Assembly (NCBI RefSeq): GCF_006402735.1
Contig: NZ_CP017174.1
Coordinates: 5,335,001 to 5,399,000 of the forward strand
Direction: 5' to 3'
Origin: Myxococcus xanthus
Lineage (GTDB): Bacteria > Myxococcota > Myxococcia > Myxococcales > Myxococcaceae
DNA length: 64,000 bases
Part shown: positions 19,989 through 29,626 of the stretch, piece after piece
Numbering within the stretch: position 1 is the first letter of the stretch
Layout of the letters: each line of letters begins with the position of its first letter
The notes under the pieces: generated by a model
The model's input: only the letters and a program-made list of their open reading frames with translations
Told to the model about the DNA's origin: nothing
The model's database searches: none
Position numbers and translations under genes: made by a program

Positions 19989-21203
19989 TTACCGGGCGTA
20001 GAGCGTTCCTCCGTCTTCGCACCGCCGGATGGCGTCCGTGACGGCCAACGCGTCCCGGGCCTCGGTCACGTCATGGACGCGGACCACGTCGGCCCCGCCC
20101 AGCGTCGCCATGGAGGCCACCGAGCCCAACGTCGCCGCCAGCCGTTCGGAGGCCGGCTTGCCGCCCGCCAGCCGACCGAGGAAGCCCTTGCGGCTGGTGC
20201 CCACCAGCAACGGCAGCCCCAGCACGCGCAGCTCCGGGAGGCGGCGAAGCAGGAAGAGGTTGTGCTCGAAGGTCTTCCCGAAGCCGATGCCGGGGTCCAG
20301 GAGGATGTGCCCCCGGGGGATGCCCGCCGACTCGGCCCGGATGATGGCGGCCTCCAGGAAGGCCAGCACGTCCTCGACGACGTCGTCGTAGCGCGGCGCC
20401 TGCTGCATCGTGGCCGGAGTGCCCTGGATGTGCATCAGGCAGCAGGCGGCGCCGGCCTCGGCCACCACGCGGGGCAGGTCGGCATCGGCGCTGAAGCCGG
20501 TGATGTCATTGATGAGGTGCGCGCCGGCCTTCAACGCCTCGCGCGCCACCGCGGCCTTGGTGGTGTCCACGGACAGGGGCACGTCGGTCCGGGCCCGCAG
20601 GCCCTCGATGACGGGAACCACCCGCGCCAGCTCCTCGTCGGCGCTCACCGGCAGGGAGCCGGGCCGGGTGGACTCGCCGCCCACGTCGAGCAGGTCCGCC
20701 CCCGCCTCGGCCAAGGCCAGCCCGTGGGCGATGGTGGCTTCCGTCCCGGCATAGCGCCCGCCATCCGAGAAGCTGTCCGGCGTCGCGTTCACCACGCCCA
20801 TGACGTAGGTGCGGGAGCCCCACTCGAAGCGCCGGGCGCCCAGCGTCAGCACCGCCGGCGCCACACCCGCGGCCAGCGCGGACGCCACCGCCGATGCCAG
20901 CGAGGACAAGCCCCGGGCGTCGGTGCGAGCGGCCGTCACCAGCCGCTGGAACTGCTCAGCGCGTCCCGTCAGCAGCCCCGTCCCCGGGCGGGCCTGTGCG
21001 TCACCGGGAAGCCATGCGGGGAACGCGTCAGACAGCGTCTGCAGGAAGGCTTCGTCCTGGTGACTCAGCCCGGTGAGGAGGAGCCGTGTGAAGGGCAGCG
21101 TCTCCAACAGGGCCCGTTGCGTGGGCTCCGTCAGCCCCATCCGCCGGAAGGCCAGGATGAGGTCCTCCGGGGGCTCGGAAGTCAGGGGGCGGGCGCGAAT
21201 CAT
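19989..21203 (-). CDS. folP: Dihydropteroate synthase with N-terminal extension
   Basis: FolP condenses 6-hydroxymethyl-7,8-dihydropterin pyrophosphate with p-aminobenzoate to give dihydropteroate, the sulfonamide-sensitive folate step. The catalytic TIM barrel occupies about residues 125-404 and shows MGVVNATPDSFSDGG, DVGGESTRPGS, SVDTTKAAVAREAL, INDITGF, CLMHIQGTPATMQ, LDPGIGFGKT and GTSRKGFLG. The first 120 or so residues are an extra helical domain not present in the 280-residue enteric enzyme (it includes LLTGLSHQDEAFLQTLSDAF). The extension has normal codon use and an uninterrupted frame, so it appears genuine. The gene is followed by glmM, as in E. coli, but ftsH is pushed 4 kb upstream by the redox genes. 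Confidence 0.95.
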   Translation of the reverse strand: MIRARPLTSEPPEDLILAFRRMGLTEPTQRALLETLPFTRLLLTGLSHQDEAFLQTLSDAFPAWLPGDAQARPGTGLLTGRAEQFQRLVTAARTDARGLSSLASAVASALAAGVAPAVLTLGARRFEWGSRTYVMGVVNATPDSFSDGGRYAGTEATIAHGLALAEAGADLLDVGGESTRPGSLPVSADEELARVVPVIEGLRARTDVPLSVDTTKAAVAREALKAGAHLINDITGFSADADLPRVVAEAGAACCLMHIQGTPATMQQAPRYDDVVEDVLAFLEAAIIRAESAGIPRGHILLDPGIGFGKTFEHNLFLLRRLPELRVLGLPLLVGTSRKGFLGRLAGGKPASERLAATLGSVASMATLGGADVVRVHDVTEARDALAVTDAIRRCEDGGTLYAR

Positions 21204-21289
21204 CGGGAGGCTCCAGGGAGGGGGCCGCGTACCGTCACCAGGACGGGACGCGCTTCCCTACCCTACCGCTCCCGAGCGCGCCCGGGGGC

Positions 21290-21694
21290 TCAGGCTTCGA
21301 GCGGCTCGGTCACGATGTCCACCGTGGACGTCGTCATCAGCTTGTGGACGGGGCACTGCGCGACGGCGTTGTACAGCCGCTGCTTGTCCGCCGGTGACAG
21401 CGCCCCATGGAACGCCAGCTTCACCTTCAGCGTGTAGGTGCCCTGCCGCTCCCGCGAGTCATCCCGTTCGACGTGCGTCTCCACGCGCTCCAGTGCCAGG
21501 CCGTTGCGCTTCGCGTACCACGTGGCCGTCAGGGCCTTGCATGCCGCCAGCGCGGCGTCGAAGTAGTCGTGCGGGCCGGGCGCGGAGTCCTCGCCGCCCA
21601 GCGCGGGGGCCACGTCCGCATGCAGGGTATGGGTGCCGGTCTGCAGGACCTGGCGAAACGCTCCGGGCTTCTCGGTCTGGCTGTGGGTCGTCAT
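21290..21694 (-). CDS. OsmC-family peroxiredoxin-like protein
   Basis: The 134-residue protein belongs to the OsmC/Ohr superfamily, thiol-dependent hydroperoxide reductases or their relatives, in the cytoplasm. The family fold is indicated by HTLHADVAPALGGEDSAPGP, then PHDYFDAALAACKALTATWY, which carries the central conserved Cys, and by AKRNGLALERVETHVERDDS. The second Cys appears late in AQCPVHKLMT, as in the YhfA/OsmC subgroup. It is 72 bp downstream of the YceI gene on the same strand and probably shares its promoter and the LysR control region. The redox role is known for the family; the physiological substrate here is not known. Confidence 0.9.
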   Translation of the reverse strand: MTTHSQTEKPGAFRQVLQTGTHTLHADVAPALGGEDSAPGPHDYFDAALAACKALTATWYAKRNGLALERVETHVERDDSRERQGTYTLKVKLAFHGALSPADKQRLYNAVAQCPVHKLMTTSTVDIVTEPLEA

Positions 21695-21766
21695 GGGGGG
21701 CTCCGGGAGAAGAAGGTGGACCGGAGGCCCGGTGAAGGTGCCTCCGGAGCGGTCCGCGTGGGTGGC

Positions 21767-22315
21767 TCAGGCGGCCTGCTCGGCCTGCGCCTTCACCGCC
21801 TGGACCTCGATGGCGATTTCAATCTTCTCACCGACGAGCACGCCGCCCGTCTCCAGCGCCTGGTTCCACGTCAGGCCGAAGTCGCGGCGGTCCACGGACG
21901 TCTTCGCCTCGAACGCGGCCTTGACGTTGCCCCACGGGTCCTTGCCCACGCCGAGCTGCTCGGCGTCCAGCACCACCTCGCGGGTGACGTCGCGGATGGT
22001 CAGGTTGCCCGTCACCTTCAGCCCGTTGCCGGACGCCTTCTCCACCTTCGTGCTCTTGAACGTGATGCTGGGGAACTTCTCCACGTCGAAGAAGTCCGGC
22101 GAGCGCAGGTGGTTGTCACGCTGCTCGACGCCGGAGTCGATGCTGGCCGTCTCGATGGTGACGGCGACGGAGGACTTCGTGACGTCCTGCTCGTCCAGCG
22201 AAACGGCGCCGCTGTACTTGCGGAAGCTGCCGCGAACCTTCGCGATGACCATGTGGCGGACAGAGAAGTGGATGCCGGAGTGGGTGGTGTCGATGTTCCA
22301 GGTCGTGGTGGCCAT
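21767..22315 (-). CDS. YceI-family lipocalin-like protein
   Basis: The 182-residue protein has the YceI fold, a lipocalin-like barrel that binds isoprenoid-type lipids such as polyprenyl quinone precursors. Typical features are the opening TTTWNIDTTHSGIHFSVRHM, KVRGSFRKYSGAVSLDEQD, the SIDSGVEQRDNHLRSPDFFD block and PSITFKSTKVE. It begins at MATTT with no signal peptide, so unlike E. coli YceI it should stay cytoplasmic. AAGGAAGG lies six bases upstream of the ATG at 22315, which overrules a longer in-frame reading. It is divergent from lysR, and a LysR-type palindrome lies in the shared region. Co-transcription with the downstream OsmC gene is likely. Confidence 0.93.
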   Translation of the reverse strand: MATTTWNIDTTHSGIHFSVRHMVIAKVRGSFRKYSGAVSLDEQDVTKSSVAVTIETASIDSGVEQRDNHLRSPDFFDVEKFPSITFKSTKVEKASGNGLKVTGNLTIRDVTREVVLDAEQLGVGKDPWGNVKAAFEAKTSVDRRDFGLTWNQALETGGVLVGEKIEIAIEVQAVKAQAEQAA

Positions 22316-22410
22316 GAGGTGCCTTCCTTTTTGTGTGAAGCGGTGTGTTCGACGAGGAGGAAGGTAGCGGTGTCCCCCGGGCTTGATTAGATGGGCCAGA
22401 CTGGAAGAAC

Positions 22411-22428
22411 TGTTCCACCCACGGAACA
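22411..22428. promoter_or_regulatory. Candidate LysR operator, copy 1
   Basis: The palindrome TGTTCCACCCACGGAACA lies in the divergent yceI-lysR region, 21 bp before the lysR start. It shares the GTTCC-N6-GGAAC core and the spacer letters A.CC with a second copy at 23339-23360 before the pirin genes. Confidence 0.6.
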
Positions 22429-22449
22429 ACGCTCCGGGAAGGGCAGGAG

Positions 22450-23331
22450 ATGGACCTCAACGAGCTGCTCGTCTTCGCACGCGTGGTACAGGCAGGCAGC
22501 TTCACCGCGGCGGCACGCGGGCTGCGGATGCCCAAGTCCACGGTGAGCCGGAAGGTGTCGGAGCTGGAGACGCGGGTCGGCGCGCAGCTGCTCCAGCGCA
22601 CCACGCGCAAGCTGCGCCTCACCGACGTGGGCCGGACGTACTACGAGCACTGCGCGCGCATCGTCGCGGAGGCGGAGCAGGCCGAGCTGGCCGTGACGCG
22701 GATGCAGGCCGCCCCCCATGGCCTGCTGCGCGTGACGACGCCGCTGACGTTCAGCTTCATCGGGCCACTGGTGTCCACCTTCATCAAGCAGTACCCCGAG
22801 GTCCAGCTCGAGATGGTGTGTACCGACCGCAACGTGGACCTGATGGCGGAAGGCTTCGACGTGGCGATTCGCGCCGGGCGGCTGGCGGACTCGTCACTCA
22901 TCGCGCGGCGGCTGGGCATCGTGGAGCGCGTCGTCATCGCGGCGCCCAGTTATCTCAAGGCGCGCGGGACGCCCAAGGCTCCGAAGGATTTGGAGAAGCA
23001 CGACTGCCTCCTCTTCGGCGCGGGCCTGGAGAACAACGTCTGGACGCTCCACTCCGGCAACCGCTCGGTGGACGTCAAGGTGCCCGCCCGAGTCGTCGTG
23101 AATGAGCCGGACATGCTCTACGCGGTGGCGCGGGCAGGCTCCGGCATCGCCCTGCTCCCCAACCTCCACTTCACCTCGGAGCTGGCCGCCGGGCGCTTGC
23201 AGCGCATCCTGCCAGACTGGAGCTCCACGGGCGCGCCCGTCCACGCCGTCTACCCGAGCACGCGGCACCACTCCCCCAAGGTGATGGCCTTCGTGGAGTG
23301 CCTGCGCGAGCACTGGCCCATCCCCGGCTGA
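22450..23331 (+). CDS. LysR-family transcriptional regulator
   Basis: This 293-residue DNA-binding regulator has the winged helix-turn-helix at residues 1-60 (DLNELLVFARVVQAGSFTAA, then RGLRMPKSTVSRKVSELETR). A LysR effector domain follows at about 90-290, with periplasmic-binding-protein-like segments such as VTTPLTFSFIGPLVSTFIKQ. It resembles the AaeR/DmlR/YhaJ-like branch, whose members often control adjacent oxidoreductase or pirin genes. GGGCAGGAG precedes the ATG. It stands between yceI/osmC (divergent) and two pirin genes (downstream, same strand), and matching palindromes flank it on both sides. Autoregulation and control of both neighbours is therefore likely; the inducer is unknown, perhaps an aromatic or quinone. 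Confidence 0.95.
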   Translation: MDLNELLVFARVVQAGSFTAAARGLRMPKSTVSRKVSELETRVGAQLLQRTTRKLRLTDVGRTYYEHCARIVAEAEQAELAVTRMQAAPHGLLRVTTPLTFSFIGPLVSTFIKQYPEVQLEMVCTDRNVDLMAEGFDVAIRAGRLADSSLIARRLGIVERVVIAAPSYLKARGTPKAPKDLEKHDCLLFGAGLENNVWTLHSGNRSVDVKVPARVVVNEPDMLYAVARAGSGIALLPNLHFTSELAAGRLQRILPDWSSTGAPVHAVYPSTRHHSPKVMAFVECLREHWPIPG

Positions 23332-23338
23332 ACGGGAC

Positions 23339-23360
23339 ATCGTTCCATCCGTGGAACGAT
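23339..23360. promoter_or_regulatory. Candidate LysR operator, copy 2
   Basis: ATCGTTCCATCCGTGGAACG plus AT is a perfect 9-bp inverted repeat with a four-base centre, sitting 8 bp after the lysR stop and 99 bp before the first pirin gene. Its GTTCC-N6-GGAAC core matches the site in front of lysR. Confidence 0.65.
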
Positions 23361-23459
23361 GCTTCCCATTGTCCACGCCTAGTCCTGAAAGGCCCTCACG
23401 CACATCATGACTCTCGAAACAGCGGCCGCCATCCAGGCGCTGCCGCGGAAAGGAACGTC

Positions 23460-24155
23460 ATGATTGCCATTCGCCCCTCGGAAGCCCGCGGTCACGCCAA
23501 CCACGGCTGGCTGGACTCCCACCACACCTTCTCCTTCGCCGGTTACTACGACCCGGACTTCATGGGCTTCCGAGCCCTGCGCGTCATCAACGAGGACCGC
23601 GTCGCGCCCCACCAGGGCTTCGGCACGCACCCTCACCGGGACATGGAAATCATCACCTACCCGCTCAGCGGCGCCATTGCCCACCGCGACAGCACGGGCG
23701 GCGAGGGCCTGCTGCGCGCCGGTGAAGTCCAGCGGATGACGGCCGGCACCGGTGTGCTGCACAGCGAGATGAACGGCGCGGATGAGAACCTCCACTTCCT
23801 GCAGATCTGGATCATCCCGGACCGCAAGGGCCTGACGCCTGGCTACGAGCAGAAGGCCTTCCCGGAGTCCGAGCGCCAGGGCCGCTGGCGGGTGGTGGCC
23901 AGCCCGGACGCCCGCGACGGCAGTCTCACGGTGCACCAGGACGTGGTGCTTCACGCGACGCTGCTGGGCACAGGCGAGCAGGCGACGTACACGCTCGCTC
24001 CGGGCCGCCACGCCTGGCTGCAGCTGGCGCGGGGCAAGGCCACGCTCAACGGCGTGGAGCTGAAGGCCGGGGACGGCGTCGCGGTGGCGGACGAGTCGCA
24101 GCTCGTCCTCTCCGCCACGGAGCCGGTAGAAGCGCTGCTGTTCGACCTGGCCTGA
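23460..24155 (+). CDS. Pirin-family bicupin protein (YhaK-like)
   Basis: The 231-residue protein is a pirin-like bicupin, a metal-binding cupin group that includes quercetinase-active E. coli YhiW/YhhW and the redox-sensitive YhaK. The N-terminal cupin has the metal ligands in [18 protein letters not shown] and GVLHSEMNG. Other family blocks are [11 protein letters not shown] and [19 protein letters not shown]. The ATG at 23460 has AAGGA five bases upstream; in-frame sequence further up has no family match. It follows lysR after a palindromic operator candidate and precedes a second, different pirin by 31 bp. E. coli yhaK also neighbours a LysR gene (yhaJ). The likely role is redox or quinone stress response. 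Confidence 0.93.
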   Translation: MIAIRPSEARGHANHGWLDSHHTFSFAGYYDPDFMGFRALRVINEDRVAPHQGFGTHPHRDMEIITYPLSGAIAHRDSTGGEGLLRAGEVQRMTAGTGVLHSEMNGADENLHFLQIWIIPDRKGLTPGYEQKAFPESERQGRWRVVASPDARDGSLTVHQDVVLHATLLGTGEQATYTLAPGRHAWLQLARGKATLNGVELKAGDGVAVADESQLVLSATEPVEALLFDLA

Positions 24156-24186
24156 GGCCACCTCGCTGAACGAAAGAGAGCACGAC

Positions 24187-25113
24187 ATGAGCCGGGACGA
24201 CTTGAACGCGGAGCAGCTTCCCCCTTCGATGGAGACACTCATCGTCGCGCCCTCACGCGACCTGGGCGACGGGTTCGAGGTGCGGCGCGCGCTGCCCTCG
24301 GCCCGCCGCCGAATGGTGGGGCCCTTCATCTTTCTGGACCAGATGGGCCCCGCTGGCTTCCAACCCGGCCACGGCCTGGATGTGCGGCCCCATCCGCACA
24401 TCGGGCTGGCCACCGTCACCTACCTCTTCGACGGCGAAGTCATGCACCGGGACAGCCTGGGCACGGTGCAGCCCATCCGCCCCGGCGCGGTGAACTGGAT
24501 GACGGCGGGCAACGGCATCGTCCACTCGGAGCGCACCGGCCCCGGCCCACGCGCAGCGGGCAGCAAGCTCTTTGGCATGCAGGCGTGGGTGGCGCTGCCC
24601 AAGCGCCACGAGGAGACGGCCCCGGCCTTCGTCCACCACCCCGAGGACCAGATGCCCTGCCACGAGGGTGAGGGTGCGCGGATGCGCGTCATCACCGGCA
24701 CCGTGCACGGTCAGCGCTCGCCGGTGCGGACGCTGTCGGACATGTTCTACGCGGACGTGGCGCTGGAGGCCGGCGCGCGCTTCGTGGTTCCGGCCGAGCA
24801 CGAGGAGCGGGCGATGTACCTCGTCCAGGGCACTGTGGAGGTGGACGGCATGGCCTTCGAGCCAGGAGAGCTGCTCGTCTTCCGGCCCGGCAGCGCCGTC
24901 ACCCTCCACGCCACCGCGGCGGCGAGGCTGCTGGTGCTCGGCGGAGAGCCCATGGACGGGCCGCGCTACATTTTCTGGAACTTCGTCTCCAGCTCGAAGG
25001 AGCGGCTGGAGCAGGCCAAGGAGGACTGGAAGGCCGGCCGCTTCGCCGCCGTCCCAGACGAGACGGACTTCATCCCCCTGCCCGAGGCCCCCCTCCCGGT
25101 GCGCTACCCGTAG
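24187..25113 (+). CDS. Pirin-family protein
   Basis: This 308-residue protein is the longer, classical pirin type. The N-terminal cupin carries [20 protein letters not shown] and [13 protein letters not shown] with the His/Glu metal ligands. The C-terminal cupin includes [17 protein letters not shown] and [11 protein letters not shown]. Pirins of this size include bacterial quercetin 2,3-dioxygenases and metabolic regulators. AAAGAGAGCACGAC precedes the ATG. It is 31 bp downstream of the shorter pirin and ends before a strong bidirectional hairpin terminator shared with ftsH. The two pirins are only distantly related to each other, so they probably have separate substrates. The enzyme class is solid; the substrate is not known. 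Confidence 0.92.
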   Translation: MSRDDLNAEQLPPSMETLIVAPSRDLGDGFEVRRALPSARRRMVGPFIFLDQMGPAGFQPGHGLDVRPHPHIGLATVTYLFDGEVMHRDSLGTVQPIRPGAVNWMTAGNGIVHSERTGPGPRAAGSKLFGMQAWVALPKRHEETAPAFVHHPEDQMPCHEGEGARMRVITGTVHGQRSPVRTLSDMFYADVALEAGARFVVPAEHEERAMYLVQGTVEVDGMAFEPGELLVFRPGSAVTLHATAAARLLVLGGEPMDGPRYIFWNFVSSSKERLEQAKEDWKAGRFAAVPDETDFIPLPEAPLPVRYP

Positions 25114-25143
25114 GCGCGCGGGCCCCCGGGAGCCCGCAAAGCA

Positions 25144-25183
25144 GAAGGCCCTTCCCAGCAGCGTGGGAAGGGCCTTCTTCATT
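25144..25183. terminator. Bidirectional rho-independent terminator (pirin / ftsH)
   Basis: A perfect 14-bp stem (25144-25157 with 25164-25177) closes a six-base loop. It is flanked by TCTTCATTT on the right and by AAAGCA on the left. It lies between the convergent pirin and ftsH genes and could stop both transcripts. Confidence 0.85.
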
Positions 25184-25212
25184 TCAGCTCAACCGCTGGA
25201 AGCGCGTGAGGC

Positions 25213-27129
<1,917 letters not shown>

Positions 27130-27309
27130 GTGTCAGCTGCCCTTTCGGAACTCGGCGGGATGAGGGCCGCGCTGGGAAGAACCCCAGCTTTATCCATCAC
27201 TTGGCCGACACCAGGCGAGCTACCCAGCGGCGGACCGTATCAGCAACAGCAAAAAGCCCTCAACTATTTAGGGGGCCGCGCCCATCCCCCGAACTGCGAC
27301 TCTGCCACT

Positions 27310-28665
27310 CTATAACGCCGCGGTCCGCTGAATGCTCGAACCGGGGGGAACCGCCCAGAGGTACTCCCTGGCGGCCGCACGCGGAACCACCGGTGGCCAG
27401 AGGCCGGGGAGCCACAACACCTGCCCCTCGGCATCCGCCACCACCGGCCGCGTGGCCCGTGCTTCCGCGGGCACCCGAAAATCAACCAACACATCTTGAA
27501 GCTTGCGTTGTCCCCCAGCAGTGCACACCCGGTCGCCGGGGCGACGTGTCCGCACGGTCAGCGGCCAGCGCGTCCCGTCCCCGAGCGCCAGCCCGAGCAC
27601 GCCCGCAGGTGGAGGTCCGAACTCGACGGAAAAATTCCAACCCGTCCCCGCGAGCGCGCCCCGCGCCCCCGCGTGCTCCAGCCGAAGTTCAGCCGGTGGG
27701 GGGGGCGGCACCTGCCGCACGCAGCGCACCCGTCCGCTGGTCGCGCGCAGCACGTAGCCCCGCCCCAACGTGGCCGTGCCGCCCTGGGCCACCGCGCGCT
27801 GCACGCGGGCCAGCGTGGCCTCATCCACCACGGCCTCCGTGCTGGCCACCAGCCGGGCGAGCACCCGCCGGCGCAGCGCGGGCTCCAGCGCGCGCACGCC
27901 CACCGCATCCAGGGCGCCATCCTCCAGGCGCAACCGGTCGAAGGCCGCGTCCGCCATGGACGCCAGCAGCGACTCGTCCTCCGCGGCCACCCGCGCGAAG
28001 GCGGCCAGGTGCTTCTCCACGGCGAAACCGGCGGCGCGCGACAGAACGGGTAGCACTCCAAGGCGAACGCGCGTCCGGAAGTGGACAGGGTCGGCGTTCA
28101 TCGGGTCTGTCGTGTAGGCGACACCCTGTTCCGCCAGGAAGGCCACCACGTCCTCCCGCGTGCACGACAGCAGGGGGCGCACCAGTCCGGGGCGCGTTTC
28201 GTGGATGCCCACCGCGCCGCGCAGGGCGGTGCCTCGTGCCAGGCGCATGAGCAGCGTCTCCGCCTGGTCCGTGGCGGTGTGCGCGGTGGCCACCACCTCC
28301 AGGCCCCGCTCACGGCGGAGCGCCTCCAGCGTCGCGTAGCGAGCCTCCCTCGCGCGCGCCTCGATGCCAGCCCCTGGACGAAGTCGCAGCGCCTGGACGT
28401 GGCAGGGCAGCCCGTGAGCGGCCGCCAGGACGGACACCTGGCGGGCTTCCTCCGCCGCTTCGGGGCGCAGGCCATGGTCCAGCGAGGCCACCTCCACGCG
28501 AAGCCGGAGTCGCTCGGCGACGTGCGCGGTTCCCACCAGAAGGGCCGTGGAGTCCGCGCCGCCGGAAACGGCGAGCAGCACCGACCCTCCCTCGAGTCCC
28601 AGCCGGGTGTACGCCTCTTGAAGCGTCGTCGTCAGCAACTGCGTGGCGGAATCATGACGGGGCAT
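27310..28665 (-). CDS. tilS: tRNA(Ile)-lysidine synthase
   Basis: TilS attaches lysine to C34 of the AUA-reading tRNA(Ile), changing both its codon and amino-acid identity. The 451-residue enzyme has the PP-loop ATP pyrophosphatase motif VSGGADSTALL near residue 34. It is followed by SLDHGLRPEAAEEARQV and TAHTATDQAETLLMRLARG, and the C-terminal TilS domain contains RRPGDRVCTAGGQRKLQDVL. All are typical. The gene is upstream of ftsH on the same strand, a widespread tilS-ftsH linkage. Its 5' side is a 454-bp gene-free stretch in which its promoter should lie. The assignment is secure. Confidence 0.95.
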   Translation of the reverse strand: MPRHDSATQLLTTTLQEAYTRLGLEGGSVLLAVSGGADSTALLVGTAHVAERLRLRVEVASLDHGLRPEAAEEARQVSVLAAAHGLPCHVQALRLRPGAGIEARAREARYATLEALRRERGLEVVATAHTATDQAETLLMRLARGTALRGAVGIHETRPGLVRPLLSCTREDVVAFLAEQGVAYTTDPMNADPVHFRTRVRLGVLPVLSRAAGFAVEKHLAAFARVAAEDESLLASMADAAFDRLRLEDGALDAVGVRALEPALRRRVLARLVASTEAVVDEATLARVQRAVAQGGTATLGRGYVLRATSGRVRCVRQVPPPPPAELRLEHAGARGALAGTGWNFSVEFGPPPAGVLGLALGDGTRWPLTVRTRRPGDRVCTAGGQRKLQDVLVDFRVPAEARATRPVVADAEGQVLWLPGLWPPVVPRAAAREYLWAVPPGSSIQRTAAL

Positions 28666-28873
28666 CGGACCGCGGTGGAATGGAGTGTCGGGTGAGCGGG
28701 TTACAGAGGCACGTGCGGTTGAAGGCAGGGGGGCTGATTCTTATGATCGTCACAACATCGAATCGGCGTTGATGCGGTAGCGGAAATACACGCGGCCGAG
28801 AACGCTGTTCTTGAGACGGTCGAATTTTGAGCTGTTGGACCTAGGGGTCCCCCCCCTCCCCCTCTGGGTCCAC

Positions 28874-28905
28874 GGGTCCGCCTGGAGATTTCTCCTGGCG
28901 GTCCC
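28874..28905. repeat. 32-base imperfect palindrome
   Basis: The two halves GGGTCCGCCTGGAGAT and its mirror pair along their whole length except for three symmetric T-T mismatches, with only a two-base centre. It lies 11 bases before a terminator-type hairpin. Confidence 0.75.
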
Positions 28906-28916
28906 TCTTTCCGAAG

Positions 28917-28955
28917 CGCCCCGGACTTCCTCGTGGAGTCCGGGGCGTTTCCTTT
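28917..28955 (+). terminator. Rho-independent terminator-like hairpin without an upstream gene
   Basis: An 11-bp stem (CGCCCCGGACT with AGTCCGGGGCG, 28917-28927 and 28937-28947) closes a nine-base loop and is followed by TTTCCTTTTT. No plus-strand gene lies upstream, so it may end a small RNA or act as an attenuator 165 bp before the ribbon-helix-helix genes. Confidence 0.75.
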
Positions 28956-29119
28956 TTCGCGCATGGTTGCACAGCTTACGTGCAACTGGACGAGCAAGGG
29001 GACGGACCGTGCGACCTCGGAATGAGTCCTTGGAAACCGTTGACCCTCTTGGGAGTCTGTCGGATAACGGCCCAGGTGTGTTCAGGTCGTCACCCCGAAT
29101 CCGCCCCGGAGACCCAAGT

Positions 29120-29323
29120 ATGGCAGGCACCGACAAGCGCAAGCAGTCGCTGTACTTCCCCGAGGAGATGCTGAAGGAGATCCAGGAAGAGGCGACCCGT
29201 CAGGACCGCTCCCTTTCCTGGGTCGTGCAGCAGGCGTGGAAGATCGCCCGCGAGCGCATCAAGTCGTTCCCCGCCGTGAATGACGTGACTGGCGACGAGC
29301 GCCAGGACCCTCGGGAGGAGTAA
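29120..29323 (+). CDS. Small ribbon-helix-helix-type protein, first of tandem pair
   Basis: This 67-residue protein has the pattern of a short ribbon-helix-helix DNA-binding regulator. A basic start (TDKRKQ) leads into the strand SLYFPEEM, then helix LKEIQEEATRQDRSLSWVV and helix QQAWKIARERI. It matches a family of small myxobacterial proteins seen in tandem or in many copies. GGAG eight bases upstream supports the ATG at 29120; longer in-frame reading lacks a ribosome site. The next gene, a close paralogue, begins seven bases after the stop. The DNA target is unknown, and autoregulation through the hairpin-rich leader is possible but unproven. Confidence 0.85.
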   Translation: MAGTDKRKQSLYFPEEMLKEIQEEATRQDRSLSWVVQQAWKIARERIKSFPAVNDVTGDERQDPREE

Positions 29324-29329
29324 CGACGG

Positions 29330-29590
29330 ATGGCTACGACGGACCATCGTAAACAGAGTCTCTATTTCCCCGAGGACATGCTGGAGGAGATCCAGCGTGA
29401 GGCGACGCGGCAAGACCGCTCGCTGTCCTGGATTGTCCAGCAAGCGTGGAAGGTGGCGCGCGGGGACATCCGGAAGATGCCGTCGGTCAACGACGTGCTC
29501 AGCCCGCCTCTTCGTCCCGCGGCCCCCGCGCCCGCCCCGGCTCAGCCGGTGACGGCCGTCGCGGCGGCGCCTTCCGAAGAGCCCAAGTAG
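29330..29590 (+). CDS. Small ribbon-helix-helix-type protein, second of tandem pair
   Basis: The 86-residue paralogue of the preceding gene shares the core with only conservative changes: KQSLYFPEDMLEEIQREATR followed by QDRSLSWIVQQAWKVARGDI. It differs by a 28-residue C-terminal tail rich in Ala and Pro (APAPAPAQPV). The two genes overlap in function and probably arose by tandem duplication; they could form homo- or heterodimers. The gap between them is six bases, so translation is probably coupled. The proposed role is a DNA-binding regulator by fold only; nothing near them identifies a toxin partner, so a classical toxin-antitoxin assignment is not supported. Confidence 0.85.
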   Translation: MATTDHRKQSLYFPEDMLEEIQREATRQDRSLSWIVQQAWKVARGDIRKMPSVNDVLSPPLRPAAPAPAPAQPVTAVAAAPSEEPK

Positions 29591-29626
29591 TTCCGGAGGG
29601 CCGGCTCCACGCCCGGTCCCCCACCC

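Larger units (their letters stand above)
28666..29119. other. 454-bp gene-free stretch with strong plus-strand hairpins
   Basis: No convincing coding sequence is seen here. It lies between the divergent tilS gene and the first ribbon-helix-helix gene, so it must hold both promoters. It also has a C-run, a 32-base imperfect palindrome at 28874-28905 and a terminator-like hairpin at 28917-28955. The hairpins point to a plus-strand small RNA or an attenuated leader. Confidence 0.6.

Noticed and set aside
27236-27263. TTGAGG and GATACG on the minus strand as an ftsH promoter
   Set aside because: Spacing (16 bp) is acceptable but both boxes are weak (four and three matches of six), so it is not reported as a feature.
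28750-28860. Minus-strand coding fragment ending in FRYRINADSM
   Set aside because: Short, no ribosome site and no homology I recognise; more likely part of the gene-free leader.
29120-29590. Toxin-antitoxin module with ribbon-helix-helix antitoxins
   Set aside because: Both genes are regulator-like paralogues and no toxin-like gene follows or precedes them.
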